DNA of 64,000 bases from Pseudomonas frederiksbergensis (GTDB taxonomy: Bacteria > Pseudomonadota > Gammaproteobacteria > Pseudomonadales > Pseudomonadaceae), in NCBI RefSeq assembly GCF_003732275.1, contig NZ_MOBM01000012.1, positions 124,001 to 188,000 on the forward strand, in the 5' to 3' direction. The notes beneath the pieces were generated by a model. It did no database searches, was not told where the DNA came from, and worked only from the letters and a program-made list of their open reading frames with translations. The position numbers and the translations under genes were made by a program. Below, piece by piece: positions 7,329 to 16,970 of this stretch. Position 1 is the stretch's first letter. Each line of letters opens with the position of its first letter.

Positions 7329-9980
7329 TCAGGCTTCACTGTCCAATCCTGGCTGAGTCTGCAGCGGCAGGTGCAACGTGATGCAGGTGCCGCGTCCTTC
7401 GATGCCATCGGCGACGCTGATCCGCCCGCCATGAGCACCGACCATGCCCTGACAGATCGCCAGCCCCAAACCGGTGCCCTGCCCGCCGCGATCACCGCGA
7501 GCGGCGGTGTAGAACATGTCGAAAACTTTCGCCCGTTCCTCCTCTGGAATCCCTGGCCCCTCATCGCTCACCGAAAAAAACAGCTCGCTGTCATTGACCC
7601 CGGCACACAACTCAAGACGCCCGTGGGGCGGTGAGAATCGCGCGGCGTTTTCCAGCACATTGACCAGCGCTTGCTCGATCAACGCGGCATGCACATAGAG
7701 CAGCGGCAGTTCGGCCGGCACCTCGGTAATGACTTGCAACGACGCCAGTACCGCGCGCAGACGATTGAGCGCACTGCCGACGATGTCTGCCGGCGACACC
7801 CAATCGCGCGCCAGCTTCAGGGCGCCGTGACCGAGGCGAGTCATGTCCAGCAGGTTTTGAATGTAACGATCCAGCCGTTCGGCTTCATCGCGGGTGCCTT
7901 CTAGCAGTTCGCGGCGGTCCTCCAAGGGAATCGCCTCGCCAAGCGCCAGCAGGCTGTCAATGCTGCCGCGCATGGAAGTCAGTGGCGTGCGCAAATCGTG
8001 GGACACCGAGGCCAGCAACGCGCTGCGCAGTTGCTCGGTTTCACCATGCAAGCGCGCCGCCTCAAGGTCATCGGCCAGTTGTGCGCGGGCCAACGCCTGG
8101 GCCAGCGGTTGGCTCAGTGCGGTCAGCAGGCGCCGACGCTGGCCGCTCAGGGTCTGACCTTCTTTGGCGCACACACCGAGCAGTGCCAGCGGCCCATCGT
8201 CCACCGACAACGGCCACCACCACCAGCGCCCGAACGGCAAGGTGCCGGTGCCCGCGCCGGCCGGTTGGTCATGTTGCCAGGCCCAATCGGCGGCGGCGCG
8301 CTCGGCTTCGGAGAACTCCAGCGGCCCACCGGTTTCGACTTTCCAGCCGTTTTGGCCATCGCGATTGAGCAGGCACAGTTTCAGGTCAGTCCAGCCATTG
8401 AGGTGCTGGGCCGCAGCGCTGACCACGGCCTGACGGTCGGTGGCGGCGGTGAGTTTGCGCGACAGGTCGAGCAGTTCGCTGGTTTCTTCCTGGGTGTCGC
8501 GCAAGGCCTGCAATTGTCGCCGTTGTCGCGCCGCCAGGTTGCCGGTGAGGGCCGCCATCAACAGGAAGAACAGCAAGGTCAGCACGTCTTCTTCACGCTG
8601 GATGCTGAAGGAGAAAGTCGGCGGAATGAATAGAAAGTCATAGGTCAGAAATGACAGCGCCGCGCAGGCCAGCGCCGGGCCGAGGCTGCTGCGCACCGCC
8701 ACCAGCAACACCGCCGCGAGGAACACCAGCGAGATGTTCGGCAATGGCAGAGCACTCGCCACCGCCCAGGCCAGGGCACTGGCGAGCACCGTCGCCAGCA
8801 GCGCCAACGCGTAGTCGAACCAGACCAACGATTGCGCCGAGTGTTGGCGCGGTTGATGCTGTTCGTGATCGCTGTCGAGCACGTTGATTTCCAGCCCGCG
8901 AGCATCGCGCAGTAAACGTGAGGCCAGACCGCCACCGAACAACCGTCGACGCAACCGCTGGCGGGACTGTCCCACCAATATCAGACTGGCTCGACGTTCG
9001 GCGACGTGCTGGATCAAAGTTTTCACCACCTCACCGGCGCGCAGCAACACCACTTCCCCGCCGAGGCGTTCGGCCAGTTGCTGAGCGTTTTGCAGGCGCA
9101 GGCGCGACTGCTCGTCGCGCACACGGCCGTTGTCCACATGCACCAGGCTCCACGGCAAATGCCGGCGCTGGGCCACACGACTGGCGTGACGCACCAGACG
9201 TTCGGCCTGAGCATCGCCATCGACCCCTACCAGCAAACGACCGCGCACGGCCGGCGCGGCCTGCCCCAACTGGCGATAACCCTGCGCCAGATCGTCATCG
9301 ACCTGAGCCGCAGCGGTTTGCATCGCCAGTTCGCGCAAGGCGGTGAGGTTGGTCTGGGTGAAGAACGCATCGATGGCCGCCCGCGCCTGCTCTGGCACGT
9401 AGACCTTGCCGTCGCGCAGACGCTCCAGCAACTCACGCGGCGGCAGGTCGATCAGCAGCAACTCGTAGGCTTCTTGCAACACCCAGTCCGGCAGGGTTTC
9501 GCGAACCTGTACGCCGGTGATGCCGCGCACCTGATCGTTGAGGCTTTCCAGATGCTGGACGTTGACCGTGGTGAACACGTCGATGCCGGCGGCCAGCAAT
9601 TCCTGGATGTCTTGCCAGCGTTTGGCGTGACGACTGCCGGGGGCATTGCTGTGGGCCAGTTCGTCCACCAGCACCAGTTTCGGTTTGGCTTTGATCAGAC
9701 CGTCGAGGTCCATTTCTTCGAGCATCACGCCGCGGTATTCCGAGCGCACCAACGGCTGCTGCGGCAAGCCGGCCAGTAGCGCTTCGGTTTCGGCGCGACC
9801 ATGGGTTTCGACCACCCCGGCCATGACTTTCACACCCTGGCGCAGTTGAGTGTGGGCGGCCTGCAGCATGGCGTAGGTCTTGCCCACCCCTGGCGCTGCG
9901 CCAAGGAACACCTTGAGCCGGCCACGGCCATCGCGGGGCAGGTCTGCTAACAGCGCGTCGGCGCGGCCGGAGTTGCTCAT
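7329..9980 (-). CDS. kdpD: KdpD osmosensitive potassium sensor histidine kinase
   Basis: An 883-residue membrane kinase. Domains in order: KdpD ATP-binding domain with Walker A GAAPGVGKT (27-35) and VLVDELAHSNAPG (104-116); a Usp-like domain (about 245-370); four closely spaced membrane helices (about 386-481); a GAF-like region (about 500-640); HisKA with SHDLRTP and phosphohistidine 661; and HATPase with NVLENAARFSP, DEGPGIPEEE and GTGLGLAICQG. It senses low potassium or ionic strength and phosphorylates KdpE. The start chosen, ATG at 9980, gives the conserved MSNSGRADALLADLPRDG; an in-frame start at 10106 would read through a REP copy and is rejected. Confidence 0.97.
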   Translation of the reverse strand: MSNSGRADALLADLPRDGRGRLKVFLGAAPGVGKTYAMLQAAHTQLRQGVKVMAGVVETHGRAETEALLAGLPQQPLVRSEYRGVMLEEMDLDGLIKAKPKLVLVDELAHSNAPGSRHAKRWQDIQELLAAGIDVFTTVNVQHLESLNDQVRGITGVQVRETLPDWVLQEAYELLLIDLPPRELLERLRDGKVYVPEQARAAIDAFFTQTNLTALRELAMQTAAAQVDDDLAQGYRQLGQAAPAVRGRLLVGVDGDAQAERLVRHASRVAQRRHLPWSLVHVDNGRVRDEQSRLRLQNAQQLAERLGGEVVLLRAGEVVKTLIQHVAERRASLILVGQSRQRLRRRLFGGGLASRLLRDARGLEINVLDSDHEQHQPRQHSAQSLVWFDYALALLATVLASALAWAVASALPLPNISLVFLAAVLLVAVRSSLGPALACAALSFLTYDFLFIPPTFSFSIQREEDVLTLLFFLLMAALTGNLAARQRRQLQALRDTQEETSELLDLSRKLTAATDRQAVVSAAAQHLNGWTDLKLCLLNRDGQNGWKVETGGPLEFSEAERAAADWAWQHDQPAGAGTGTLPFGRWWWWPLSVDDGPLALLGVCAKEGQTLSGQRRRLLTALSQPLAQALARAQLADDLEAARLHGETEQLRSALLASVSHDLRTPLTSMRGSIDSLLALGEAIPLEDRRELLEGTRDEAERLDRYIQNLLDMTRLGHGALKLARDWVSPADIVGSALNRLRAVLASLQVITEVPAELPLLYVHAALIEQALVNVLENAARFSPPHGRLELCAGVNDSELFFSVSDEGPGIPEEERAKVFDMFYTAARGDRGGQGTGLGLAICQGMVGAHGGRISVADGIEGRGTCITLHLPLQTQPGLDSEA

Positions 9981-10031
9981 GCTTGGGGATCTCTTTTTTT
10001 CAGATGTTGATGTGGTGCCTGCGAAGCCGTC

Positions 10032-10142
10032 ATCGCGAGCAGGCTCGCTCCCACAATTAGATAGCTGTCGTATAGATAGCTGTCGTATGCACAAATTTGT
10101 GGTCAATGAAGATCCCCTGTGGGAGCGAGCCTGCTCGCGATT
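10032..10142. repeat. Inverted REP pair inside the kdp cluster, with a 15-bp tandem repeat
   Basis: Facing copies of ATCGCGAGCAGGCTCGCTCC lie between kdpC and kdpD. Between the arms is a perfect tandem duplication of TAGATAGCTGTCGTA (10058-10087). The hairpin would sit in the mRNA between the pump genes and the sensor gene. Confidence 0.9.
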
Positions 10143-10157
10143 GGCCGCACCACCGAT

Positions 10158-10703
10158 CTACAACTTTTCCAGCGCCCTATTCAGCGCCAACACATTCACT
10201 ACCGGTGGCCCCACCAGCGGCTGCTCGATGTGCGCGTCCATTAGTTGCTCAAGCGTAGACACTGGCAGATTGCGCGCTGCCGCGACTCGCGCCAGTTGAT
10301 AGGCAATCGCGGCCGGTGGCAAGTGCGGATCGAGGCCGCTGCCGGAGGTGGTCAGCATGGCCAACGGCACCGGACCCTGCCCTGGCACCTGCAATTTATT
10401 GGCCTCGTCGATAACCCGAGTGCCCAGCGCTGGATTGCTTGGCGAGAGGTTGCTGGCGCTGCTCGACACGGTGGCAAAGGCACCGGCCGATGGCCGTGGA
10501 TGGAACCAGGCGTCGCCGACGAAATCCTGGGCGATCAGCGACGAACCGCGGACCTTGCCGTCGGTGTCGCGCACCAGGCTGCCGTTGGCCTGGTCAGGGA
10601 AGGCGACCTGGGCGACGCCGGTGACCACCAAGGGGTAAGCGACGCCGGTGATCAGGGTCATCAGCACCAGTAGGCTCAGGGCCGGACGTATCAGTGTGGA
10701 CAT
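10158..10703 (-). CDS. kdpC: KdpC potassium-transporting ATPase subunit C
   Basis: A 181-residue accessory subunit with one N-terminal membrane helix (about 8-30, [20 protein letters not shown]) and a soluble domain containing [13 protein letters not shown] and [20 protein letters not shown], both characteristic of KdpC. It stabilises the KdpFABC complex and aids high-affinity potassium binding. Start: ATG at 10703, fixed by the conserved [10 protein letters not shown]; a longer frame to 10874 runs through a REP copy. It is separated from kdpB by about 200 bases that contain a REP pair, which is unusual for this normally tight operon. Confidence 0.96.
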   Translation of the reverse strand: MSTLIRPALSLLVLMTLITGVAYPLVVTGVAQVAFPDQANGSLVRDTDGKVRGSSLIAQDFVGDAWFHPRPSAGAFATVSSSASNLSPSNPALGTRVIDEANKLQVPGQGPVPLAMLTTSGSGLDPHLPPAAIAYQLARVAAARNLPVSTLEQLMDAHIEQPLVGPPVVNVLALNRALEKL

Positions 10704-10742
10704 TTCAAAATCCTCGAATTCAGTGGAGACACACACATCACC

Positions 10743-10875
10743 TGTGGCGAGGGAGCTTGCTCCCGCTCGGCTGCGCAACAGTCGTAAACCCGGCAAATGC
10801 AGTGTGCCTGAATACATACGGTGGACTGGTTTGGGGCCGCTTCGCAGCCCAGCGGGAGCAAGCTCCCTCGCCACA
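10743..10875. repeat. Inverted REP pair between kdpB and kdpC (GGCGAGGGAGCTTGCTCCC type)
   Basis: Facing copies of TGTGGCGAGGGAGCTTGCTC, each itself containing a small palindrome (GGGAGCTTGCTCCC), enclose about 70 bases. Same subfamily as the pair at 16.86 kb. It lies within the kdpFABC transcription unit. Confidence 0.92.
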
Positions 10876-10902
10876 AAAAAGCCCCTACTCCAGCGACAGC
10901 CG

Positions 10903-12960
10903 TCAAACCAGATGCAACGCCGTCAACAGCATGTCGATCGCCTTGATGCCCACGAACGGCACCAGAATCCCGCCCAGCCCATAGATCAGCAGATTGCGCC
11001 GCAGCAACGCCGCCGCGCTCACCGCCTGCACCCGCACACCGCGCAGCGCCAGCGGAATCAGCACCACAATGATCAACGCGTTGAACACAATCGCCGACAG
11101 GATCGCGCTCTGCGGACTGCTCAGGTGCATGACGTTGAGCACACCCAGTTGCGGGTAGATCGAGGCGAACAACGCCGGCAGGATCGCGAAATACTTGGCC
11201 ACGTCGTTGGCGATGGAAAAGGTCGTCAGCGCACCGCGGGTCACCAGCAATTCCTTGCCGATTTGCACCACGTCCAACAGCTTGGTCGGATCGCTGTCAA
11301 GGTCGACCATGTTCGCCGCCTCACGCGCTGCTTGCGTACCATCGTTCATCGCCATGCCGACGTCCGCCTGGGCCAGGGCCGGGGCGTCGTTGGCACCGTC
11401 GCCGCACATGGCGACCAGGCGCCCGTCGTTCTGCTCGTGACGAATGCGCGCCAGTTTTTTCTCCGGCGTGGCTTCGGCCAGCACATCATCCACGCCTGCT
11501 TCGGCGGCAATCGCGGCGGCGGTCAGCGGATTGTCACCAGTGACCATGACCGTGCGAATCCCCAGCTTGCGCAGCTCGGCGAAACGCTCACGGATGCCAG
11601 GCTTGACCACGTCCTTGAGGTGGATAACACCGAGCAATTTTCCGTCAACGCAGACCAGCAACGGCGTGCCGCCACTCTGAGCAATCTTGTCGATTTCCCG
11701 GGACAGAGGCGCGGCCAGATCGGCGCGTTTCAGGCCGACGAAGGTCAGCAGCGAATCCACCGCACCTTTGCGATAGACCCGGCCCTGATAGTCGACACCA
11801 GACAAGCGGGTTTCAGCGCTGAACGGCACAGCGGTCAGTACATCAGCGGACGGCTCAGGTTGCGGGTGAAGACCGCGCAGGTAGTCGACGATGGATTTGC
11901 CTTCAGCCGTGTCATCGGCCAAGGAGGCAAACAACGCGCCCTCGGCCAGTTCCTTGGCAGTGACACCAGGCGCGGCATAGACCGCTGAGCAGCGACGGTT
12001 GCCGAAGGTGATGGTGCCGGTCTTGTCCAGCAGCAGGACGTGAACGTCCCCCGCCGCTTCCACGGCGCGACCGGACTTGGCGATCACATTCAGGCGCACC
12101 AGACGGTCCATCCCGGCGATACCGATGGCCGACAACAAACCGCCGATAGTGGTCGGAATTAGCGTGACCAATAACGCCACCAGGAACACCAGCGGCAGGC
12201 TGCCGTTGGCGAAGTGAGCGAACGGTTGCAGGGTCACCACTACCAACAGAAAGATCAGGGTCAGGCCGATCAGCAGGATATCCAGCGCCACTTCGTTGGG
12301 GGTTTTCTGGCGTTTGGCGCCTTCGACCAGCGCAATCATGCGGTCGAGAGTCGACTCGCCGGGGTTGGCGGTGATGCGCACCAGCAGCCAATCGGACACC
12401 AGTCGGGTGTTGCCGGTGACAGCCGAGCGGTCGCCGCCGGATTCGCGAATCACCGGCGCCGATTCACCGGTAATTGCCGCTTCGTTGACCGCCGCGATAC
12501 CTTCGATCACCTCGCCGTCACCGGGGATCATCTCCCCCGCTTCGACGCGCACCACATCGTCCTTGCGCAGACTCGTCGCGGGCACCACTTGAAAGCTGCC
12601 ATTGGCGCTTTTGCGCCGGGCACTCAAGCCTTCGCTGCCGGCCTTGAGGCTGTCGGCGCGGGCCTTGCCGCGACCTTCGGCCAGCGCTTCGGCGAAGTTG
12701 GCAAACAGCACGGTGAACCACAGCCACAACGCGATTTGCGCGGCGACGAAAGTCGGCACGGCGTTGTCGGGAATGAAGCACAGCACCGTGGTCAGAATCG
12801 CGGTCAGTTCGACCACCAGCATCACCGGCGCACGCTGCAACTGCCGTGGGTCGAGCTTGACGAACGCTTGCACCAGCGCCGGACGCCAGAGGGCCGAGAT
12901 CGCGGTTTTCGGTTGTTCCGGCGCCTTGACGACGGCGGCTTTAGTTGCGGGCATATTCAT
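10903..12960 (-). CDS. kdpB: KdpB potassium-transporting P-type ATPase
   Basis: The ATP-driven catalytic subunit, 685 residues. Seen: phosphorylation motif DKTGT with the acceptor Asp at about 312, actuator motif TGES at about 164-167, the nucleotide-domain segment [12 protein letters not shown] with [23 protein letters not shown], and the hinge [16 protein letters not shown]; membrane helices at about 38-60, 63-85, 225-280 and three near the C terminus. Start: codons at 12963, 12960 and 12954 are all in frame; GAGGAGC lies just upstream, so the first two are the best choices. It follows kdpA by ten bases. Confidence 0.97.
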   Translation of the reverse strand: MNMPATKAAVVKAPEQPKTAISALWRPALVQAFVKLDPRQLQRAPVMLVVELTAILTTVLCFIPDNAVPTFVAAQIALWLWFTVLFANFAEALAEGRGKARADSLKAGSEGLSARRKSANGSFQVVPATSLRKDDVVRVEAGEMIPGDGEVIEGIAAVNEAAITGESAPVIRESGGDRSAVTGNTRLVSDWLLVRITANPGESTLDRMIALVEGAKRQKTPNEVALDILLIGLTLIFLLVVVTLQPFAHFANGSLPLVFLVALLVTLIPTTIGGLLSAIGIAGMDRLVRLNVIAKSGRAVEAAGDVHVLLLDKTGTITFGNRRCSAVYAAPGVTAKELAEGALFASLADDTAEGKSIVDYLRGLHPQPEPSADVLTAVPFSAETRLSGVDYQGRVYRKGAVDSLLTFVGLKRADLAAPLSREIDKIAQSGGTPLLVCVDGKLLGVIHLKDVVKPGIRERFAELRKLGIRTVMVTGDNPLTAAAIAAEAGVDDVLAEATPEKKLARIRHEQNDGRLVAMCGDGANDAPALAQADVGMAMNDGTQAAREAANMVDLDSDPTKLLDVVQIGKELLVTRGALTTFSIANDVAKYFAILPALFASIYPQLGVLNVMHLSSPQSAILSAIVFNALIIVVLIPLALRGVRVQAVSAAALLRRNLLIYGLGGILVPFVGIKAIDMLLTALHLV

Positions 12961-12970
12961 CATCAGCTCC

Positions 12971-14665
12971 TCAGAAGCCTAAACTCAGATGTTCAGCAAT
13001 CGGACCCAACGCCAGCGTCGGTAAGAACGTCAAACCACCCACCAGCAAAATGGTCACGGTCAATAGCGTCACGAACAGCGGGCCATGGGTCGGAAAGCTG
13101 TTCTGGCCGATCGGCGCGGTTTTCTTCATCGCCAGGCTGCCGGCCAGGGCCAGAACCGGGAGGATGTAACCGAAGCGCCCGATCAACATGCCGAAGCCCA
13201 GCATCAGGTTGTGGAACGCTGTGTTCGCCCCAAATCCAGCAAACGCCGAACCGTTGTTGGCACTGGCCGAGGTGTAGGCATAAAGCAACTGACTGAAACC
13301 GTGAGCGCCGGGGTTACTCACCGCCGCAACCGGGCCTGGCAGGCTGGCGGCAATCGCGCCGAGCACCAGCACACCCACCGGCATCACCAACAAGGTCACC
13401 ACCAGCAGCTGAACTTCCCGGGCTTGCAGTTTCTTGCCGAGGTATTCCGGAGTACGGCCGATCATCAACCCGGCGAGGAACACCGCGATCAGCACGTTGA
13501 GCAACATGCCGTAGAGCCCGGCGCCGACGCCACCGAAGATCACTTCGCCGACCATCATGTTGATCATCGCCACCATGCCGCTCAGCGGGTTGAGACTGTC
13601 GTGCATGCCATTGACCGAACCGTTCGACGCCGCAGTGGTAGTCACCGACCACAGCACCGTGGCGGTGGTGCCGAAACGCGCTTCCTTGCCTTCCAGCGGC
13701 GCGGTCTGTTCGACGGCGACGTTGGCCAGGGTCGGATTGGGTTGGTATTCAGCCCACAGCGACGTCGCGCCGCCGATCAAAAACAGCGCCAGCATGCAGG
13801 CGATGATCGCGCGGCTCTGACGCAGGTCTTTCACGTAATGGCCGAAGGTGAACACCAGCGCCACCGGGATCAGAATGATCGAGGAGACTTCGAACAGGTT
13901 GCTCCAGGCTGTCGGGTTCTCGAATGGATGCGCCGAGTTGACGCCGAAGAAACCACCGCCGTTGGTACCCAGTTGCTTGATGGCGATCTGGCTGGCAGCC
14001 GGGCCGAGCGGGATCACCTGATCGACGCCTTGCATCGTCACGGCGTTCACGTAGTGGGCGAAGGTTTGTGGCACGCCCTGCCAGACCAGGAACAGCGCCA
14101 GCAGCAGGCACAACGGCAGCAGGCCGTAGAGGGTGGCGCGGGTCATGTCGACCCAGAAGTTGCCCAGGGTCTTGGTGGATTTGCGACCAATGCCGCGACA
14201 CAACGCGACCAACACAGCGAGCCCGGTGGCGGCGCTGACGAAGTTCTGCACGGTGAGGCCGACCATCTGACTCAGATAGCTGAGTGTCGCTTCGCCGCTG
14301 TAGGACTGCCAGTTGGTGTTGGTCATGAAGCTGACGGCGGTGTTGAACGCTTGAGTCCACTCCTGACCCGGCAGGTTTTGCGGGTTCAGCGGCAAGTGAT
14401 CCTGGAACAACAGGATCGCAAACAGCAGCAAAAAACCCGCGAGGTTAAAGGCGAGCAAGGCCAAAGTGTATTTCTGCCAGCTCTGTTCGGCCTGCGGATC
14501 AACGCCGGCCACTCGATAGCAACCACGTTCCACCGGCCCGAGGATCGGCGAAAGCCAGGTGCGCTGCCCTTCCATCACCTTGTAGTAGAAGCGCCCCAGA
14601 AACGGTGCCGGGATCAGCACCACGGCGAAGAAGGCGAGGATCAGCCAATAGTCATAACTGTGCAT
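12971..14665 (-). CDS. kdpA: KdpA potassium-binding channel-like subunit
   Basis: A 564-residue polytopic protein (about ten helices) that binds and conducts potassium in the Kdp pump. Four degenerate filter loops are visible: [48 protein letters not shown] and [10 protein letters not shown]. Start: ATG at 14665 gives [15 protein letters not shown] and has AGGAG five bases upstream, overlapping the end of kdpF. A longer in-frame extension to 15049 passes through the kdpF gene and a REP and is rejected. Confidence 0.96.
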   Translation of the reverse strand: MHSYDYWLILAFFAVVLIPAPFLGRFYYKVMEGQRTWLSPILGPVERGCYRVAGVDPQAEQSWQKYTLALLAFNLAGFLLLFAILLFQDHLPLNPQNLPGQEWTQAFNTAVSFMTNTNWQSYSGEATLSYLSQMVGLTVQNFVSAATGLAVLVALCRGIGRKSTKTLGNFWVDMTRATLYGLLPLCLLLALFLVWQGVPQTFAHYVNAVTMQGVDQVIPLGPAASQIAIKQLGTNGGGFFGVNSAHPFENPTAWSNLFEVSSIILIPVALVFTFGHYVKDLRQSRAIIACMLALFLIGGATSLWAEYQPNPTLANVAVEQTAPLEGKEARFGTTATVLWSVTTTAASNGSVNGMHDSLNPLSGMVAMINMMVGEVIFGGVGAGLYGMLLNVLIAVFLAGLMIGRTPEYLGKKLQAREVQLLVVTLLVMPVGVLVLGAIAASLPGPVAAVSNPGAHGFSQLLYAYTSASANNGSAFAGFGANTAFHNLMLGFGMLIGRFGYILPVLALAGSLAMKKTAPIGQNSFPTHGPLFVTLLTVTILLVGGLTFLPTLALGPIAEHLSLGF

Positions 14666-14673
14666 AGCCGCTC

Positions 14674-14763
14674 CTAGTTCCGGTCCGCGCGCAACAGCGC
14701 AACCAACAGATAAATGAACAGCCCCACTGCCAGTAGCAGTGACACTCCGTCCAGAACGCTCAT
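14674..14763 (-). CDS. kdpF: KdpF small membrane subunit
   Basis: A 29-residue single-helix peptide reading MSVLDGVSLLLAVGLFIYLL followed by VALLRADRN. It has the length, hydrophobic core and LLRADRN-like end of KdpF, which stabilises the KdpFABC complex in the inner membrane. It lies eight bases before the kdpA ATG, in the normal first position of the operon, and GAGAACTTCC precedes its ATG. Confidence 0.92.
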   Translation of the reverse strand: MSVLDGVSLLLAVGLFIYLLVALLRADRN

Positions 14764-14853
14764 GGAAGTTCTCCGTGTTACGGCGTATTGCCGCGTGTGG
14801 AGTGATTGTCTGCAGGGAGGCTGTAAAGGCGCGAGATCGAGGGGTGGGGCGGG

Positions 14854-14872
14854 GCATAAAGAATGCGTAAAG
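14854..14872 (-). promoter_or_regulatory. Candidate KdpE-binding direct repeats upstream of kdpF
   Basis: Read on the minus strand, CTTTACGC and CTTTATGC occur as direct repeats 11 bases apart, followed by CCCGCC, about 90-110 bases before the kdpF start. The T-rich block resembles the E. coli KdpE box (TTTATACTTTTTTTACACCC). This is a pattern match only. Confidence 0.35.
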
Positions 14873-14916
14873 AGTGGGTTTATGCCGGGGTTTCGGTGGT
14901 GTTCGGGCGGGCCTCA

Positions 14917-14998
14917 ATCGCGAGCAGGCTCGCTCCCACATTGGAATGCCGTCGTCCATACAACGCCGAACTCCTGTGGGAGCGAGCCTGCTCGCGAT
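14917..14998. repeat. Inverted REP pair (GCGAGCCTGCTCGCGAT type)
   Basis: Facing copies of ATCGCGAGCAGGCTCGCTCC, about 35 bases apart, lie in the intergenic region between the divergent kdpF and permease genes. It is one of the few REP pairs here placed between two 5' ends. Confidence 0.92.
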
Positions 14999-15168
14999 AG
15001 CGCCAGAACAGGCGTCGACGCCCCTAACTGGAGCACAAAAATCACCCATCCAGCCGCGAACATCCCCGATACGACAGCTTTCAGCGCTTTACGACGCTCA
15101 ACTGCAAAATGGCACGCCCGCTGCACACGCCCTCCCCCGAACTTTCCAAACCGTTCAGGGAGCAACGC

Positions 15169-16533
15169 ATGAACACACAACTCAAACCCACGCTGGGCAC
15201 GCTGCATCTGTGGGGTATCGCGGTCGGGCTGGTGATTTCCGGTGAGTACTTCGGCTGGAGTTATGGCTGGGGCGTAGCCGGGACACTTGGCTTCCTGGTG
15301 ACCTCGTTCATGGTCGCCACCATGTACACCTGTTTCATTTTCAGTTTCACCGAACTGACCACCGCCATTCCCCATGCCGGCGGTCCCTTTGCCTACAGCC
15401 GCCGCGCCTTTGGTGAAAAAGGTGGATTGATTGCCGGGCTGGCGACGCTGATTGAATTCGTCTTCGCCCCACCGGCGATTGCCCTGGCCATCGGTGCCTA
15501 CCTGAACGTGCAGTTTCCGGCCCTCGACCCGAAACACGCGGCGGTCGGCGCCTACATTGTGTTTATGGGCTTGAACATCCTCGGCGTGAAACTCGCCGCG
15601 ACCTTCGAGCTGGTGGTCTGCGTATTGGCGGTCGCCGAATTGCTGGTGTTCATGGGCGTGGTCGCCCCGGCGTTCAGCTTCAGCAACTTCGCCCTCAACG
15701 GCTGGGCCGGTTCTGATGTGTTCGGCGCGCCAGCGATTGCCGGGATGTTCGCGGCGATTCCGTTTGCCATCTGGTTCTTCCTGGCCATCGAAGGTGCAGC
15801 CATGGCTGCCGAAGAAGCCAAGGACCCGAAACGCACGATTCCCAAAGCCTACATCAGCGGCATCCTGACCCTGGTGCTGCTGGCTATGGGTGTGATGTTC
15901 TTTGCCGGCGGCGTCGGCGATTGGCGCACCCTGTCGAACATCAACGATCCGCTGCCGCAAGCCATGAAAGCCGTGGTCGGCGAAAGCTCCGGCTGGTTGC
16001 ACATGCTGGTGTGGATCGGCCTGTTCGGTCTGGTGGCGAGTTTCCACGGGATCATCCTCGGCTACTCGCGGCAGTTCTTCGCCCTCGCCCGGGCCGGTTA
16101 CCTGCCGGCATCCCTGGCCAAACTGTCGCGCTTCCAGACCCCGCACCGGGCGATCATCGCCGGTGGCGTGATCGGCATCGCGGCGATCTACAGCGACGGC
16201 CTGATCAACCTCGGCGGCATGACGCTGACGGCAGCGATGATCACCATGGCGGTATTCGGTGCGATCGTGATGTACATCATGAGCATGCTCAGCCTGTTCA
16301 AACTGCGCAAGACCGAACCGAACCTGGAACGCACCTTCCGCGCGCCTTGCTACCCGTTGGTGCCATTCATTGCGCTGGTGCTCGCGGTGGTTTGTCTGGT
16401 GGCGATGGCTTGGTTCAACACCTTGATCGGGTTGATCTTCCTCGGCTTCATGGCAGTGGGTTTCGTGTACTTCATGCTCACCGCGCAATTGCGGGCCGAT
16501 GCGCCGGCGGATGCGATGTTGACCGGGCTCTGA
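15169..16533 (+). CDS. eat: APC-family permease, ethanolamine permease type
   Basis: A 454-residue inner-membrane transporter with about 12 helices. The N terminus (TLHLWGIAVGLVISGEYFGWSYGW), the APC helix-3 region HAGGPFAYSRRAFG, and the helix-6/7 segment AIWFFLAIEGAAMAAEEAKDPKRTIP agree with the ethanolamine permease subgroup of the amino acid-polyamine-organocation family. No eutBC genes are present in the window, so the substrate is taken from the subgroup only. Start: ATG at 15169 with CAGGGAG nine bases upstream; a GC-rich in-frame extension to 15109 lacks a ribosome site. Confidence 0.82.
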   Translation: MNTQLKPTLGTLHLWGIAVGLVISGEYFGWSYGWGVAGTLGFLVTSFMVATMYTCFIFSFTELTTAIPHAGGPFAYSRRAFGEKGGLIAGLATLIEFVFAPPAIALAIGAYLNVQFPALDPKHAAVGAYIVFMGLNILGVKLAATFELVVCVLAVAELLVFMGVVAPAFSFSNFALNGWAGSDVFGAPAIAGMFAAIPFAIWFFLAIEGAAMAAEEAKDPKRTIPKAYISGILTLVLLAMGVMFFAGGVGDWRTLSNINDPLPQAMKAVVGESSGWLHMLVWIGLFGLVASFHGIILGYSRQFFALARAGYLPASLAKLSRFQTPHRAIIAGGVIGIAAIYSDGLINLGGMTLTAAMITMAVFGAIVMYIMSMLSLFKLRKTEPNLERTFRAPCYPLVPFIALVLAVVCLVAMAWFNTLIGLIFLGFMAVGFVYFMLTAQLRADAPADAMLTGL

Positions 16534-16678
16534 CTTCACACACCGCGCCTGCAAGGATGTACGGCGTCTACGGCATATCAGGCATAGAATGGAACCACTG
16601 CGAAAATTAATCGCTCAAAGTGGTATGCACGATCGGTCGGCGAAAACCGCCAATCGGCCTGCCCTCAAGGAGAGCTCT

Positions 16679-16846
16679 ATGCCCTGGTATGCCTGGTTGA
16701 TTCTGATCGTTGCCATCGGCTCGATCGTTGGCGGTTTGATGATGCTGCGCGACACTGCCAACAAGGTCGAATTGACCGAAGAGCAACGCAAACGCGTCGC
16801 CGAACGCAATGCGGAAGCGGATGCCAAGGATGCGCAGGACCGCTAG
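16679..16846 (+). CDS. DUF2897 family small membrane protein
   Basis: A 55-residue protein: one membrane helix at 3-23 (WYAWLILIVAIGSIVGGLMML) and a short, highly charged cytoplasmic tail rich in Glu, Arg and Ala (LTEEQRKRVAERNAEADAKD). This matches the DUF2897 type found in pseudomonads; no function is known. Start: ATG at 16679, preceded by AAGGAGAG. It lies about 145 bases after the permease and before a REP pair. Confidence 0.8.
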   Translation: MPWYAWLILIVAIGSIVGGLMMLRDTANKVELTEEQRKRVAERNAEADAKDAQDR

Positions 16847-16854
16847 CAAACAAT

Positions 16855-16962
16855 TGTGACGAGGGAGCTTGCTCCCGCTGGGTCGCGTAGCGGCCCTTGA
16901 GGTCCCTCGCACATTTTTTGCGCCCGCTGCGCGGTCGAGCGGGAGCAAGCTCCCTCGCCACA
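16855..16962. repeat. Inverted REP pair (GAGGGAGCTTGCTCCC type)
   Basis: Facing copies of CGAGGGAGCTTGCTCCCGCT lie between the convergent DUF2897 and DUF1989 genes. Same subfamily as the pair between kdpB and kdpC. This is the last REP before the long REP-free stretch that spans the O-antigen locus. Confidence 0.9.
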
Positions 16963-16970
16963 AACCGTTT

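Noticed and set aside
9981-10106. N-terminal extension of KdpD by 42 residues
   Set aside because: The added part is translated REP sequence (CGSEPARDDG); the conserved start is at 9980.
13085-14677. A 530-codon plus-strand frame opposite kdpA
   Set aside because: His/Gln/Arg-rich shadow of KdpA, whose filter motifs are complete.
14666-15049. N-terminal extension of KdpA by 128 residues
   Set aside because: It would run through REP and the kdpF gene; KdpA orthologues start at the MHSYDYW equivalent.
14914-16554. A 546-codon minus-strand frame opposite the permease
   Set aside because: Shadow of the permease, running through a REP pair at its end; composition not protein-like.
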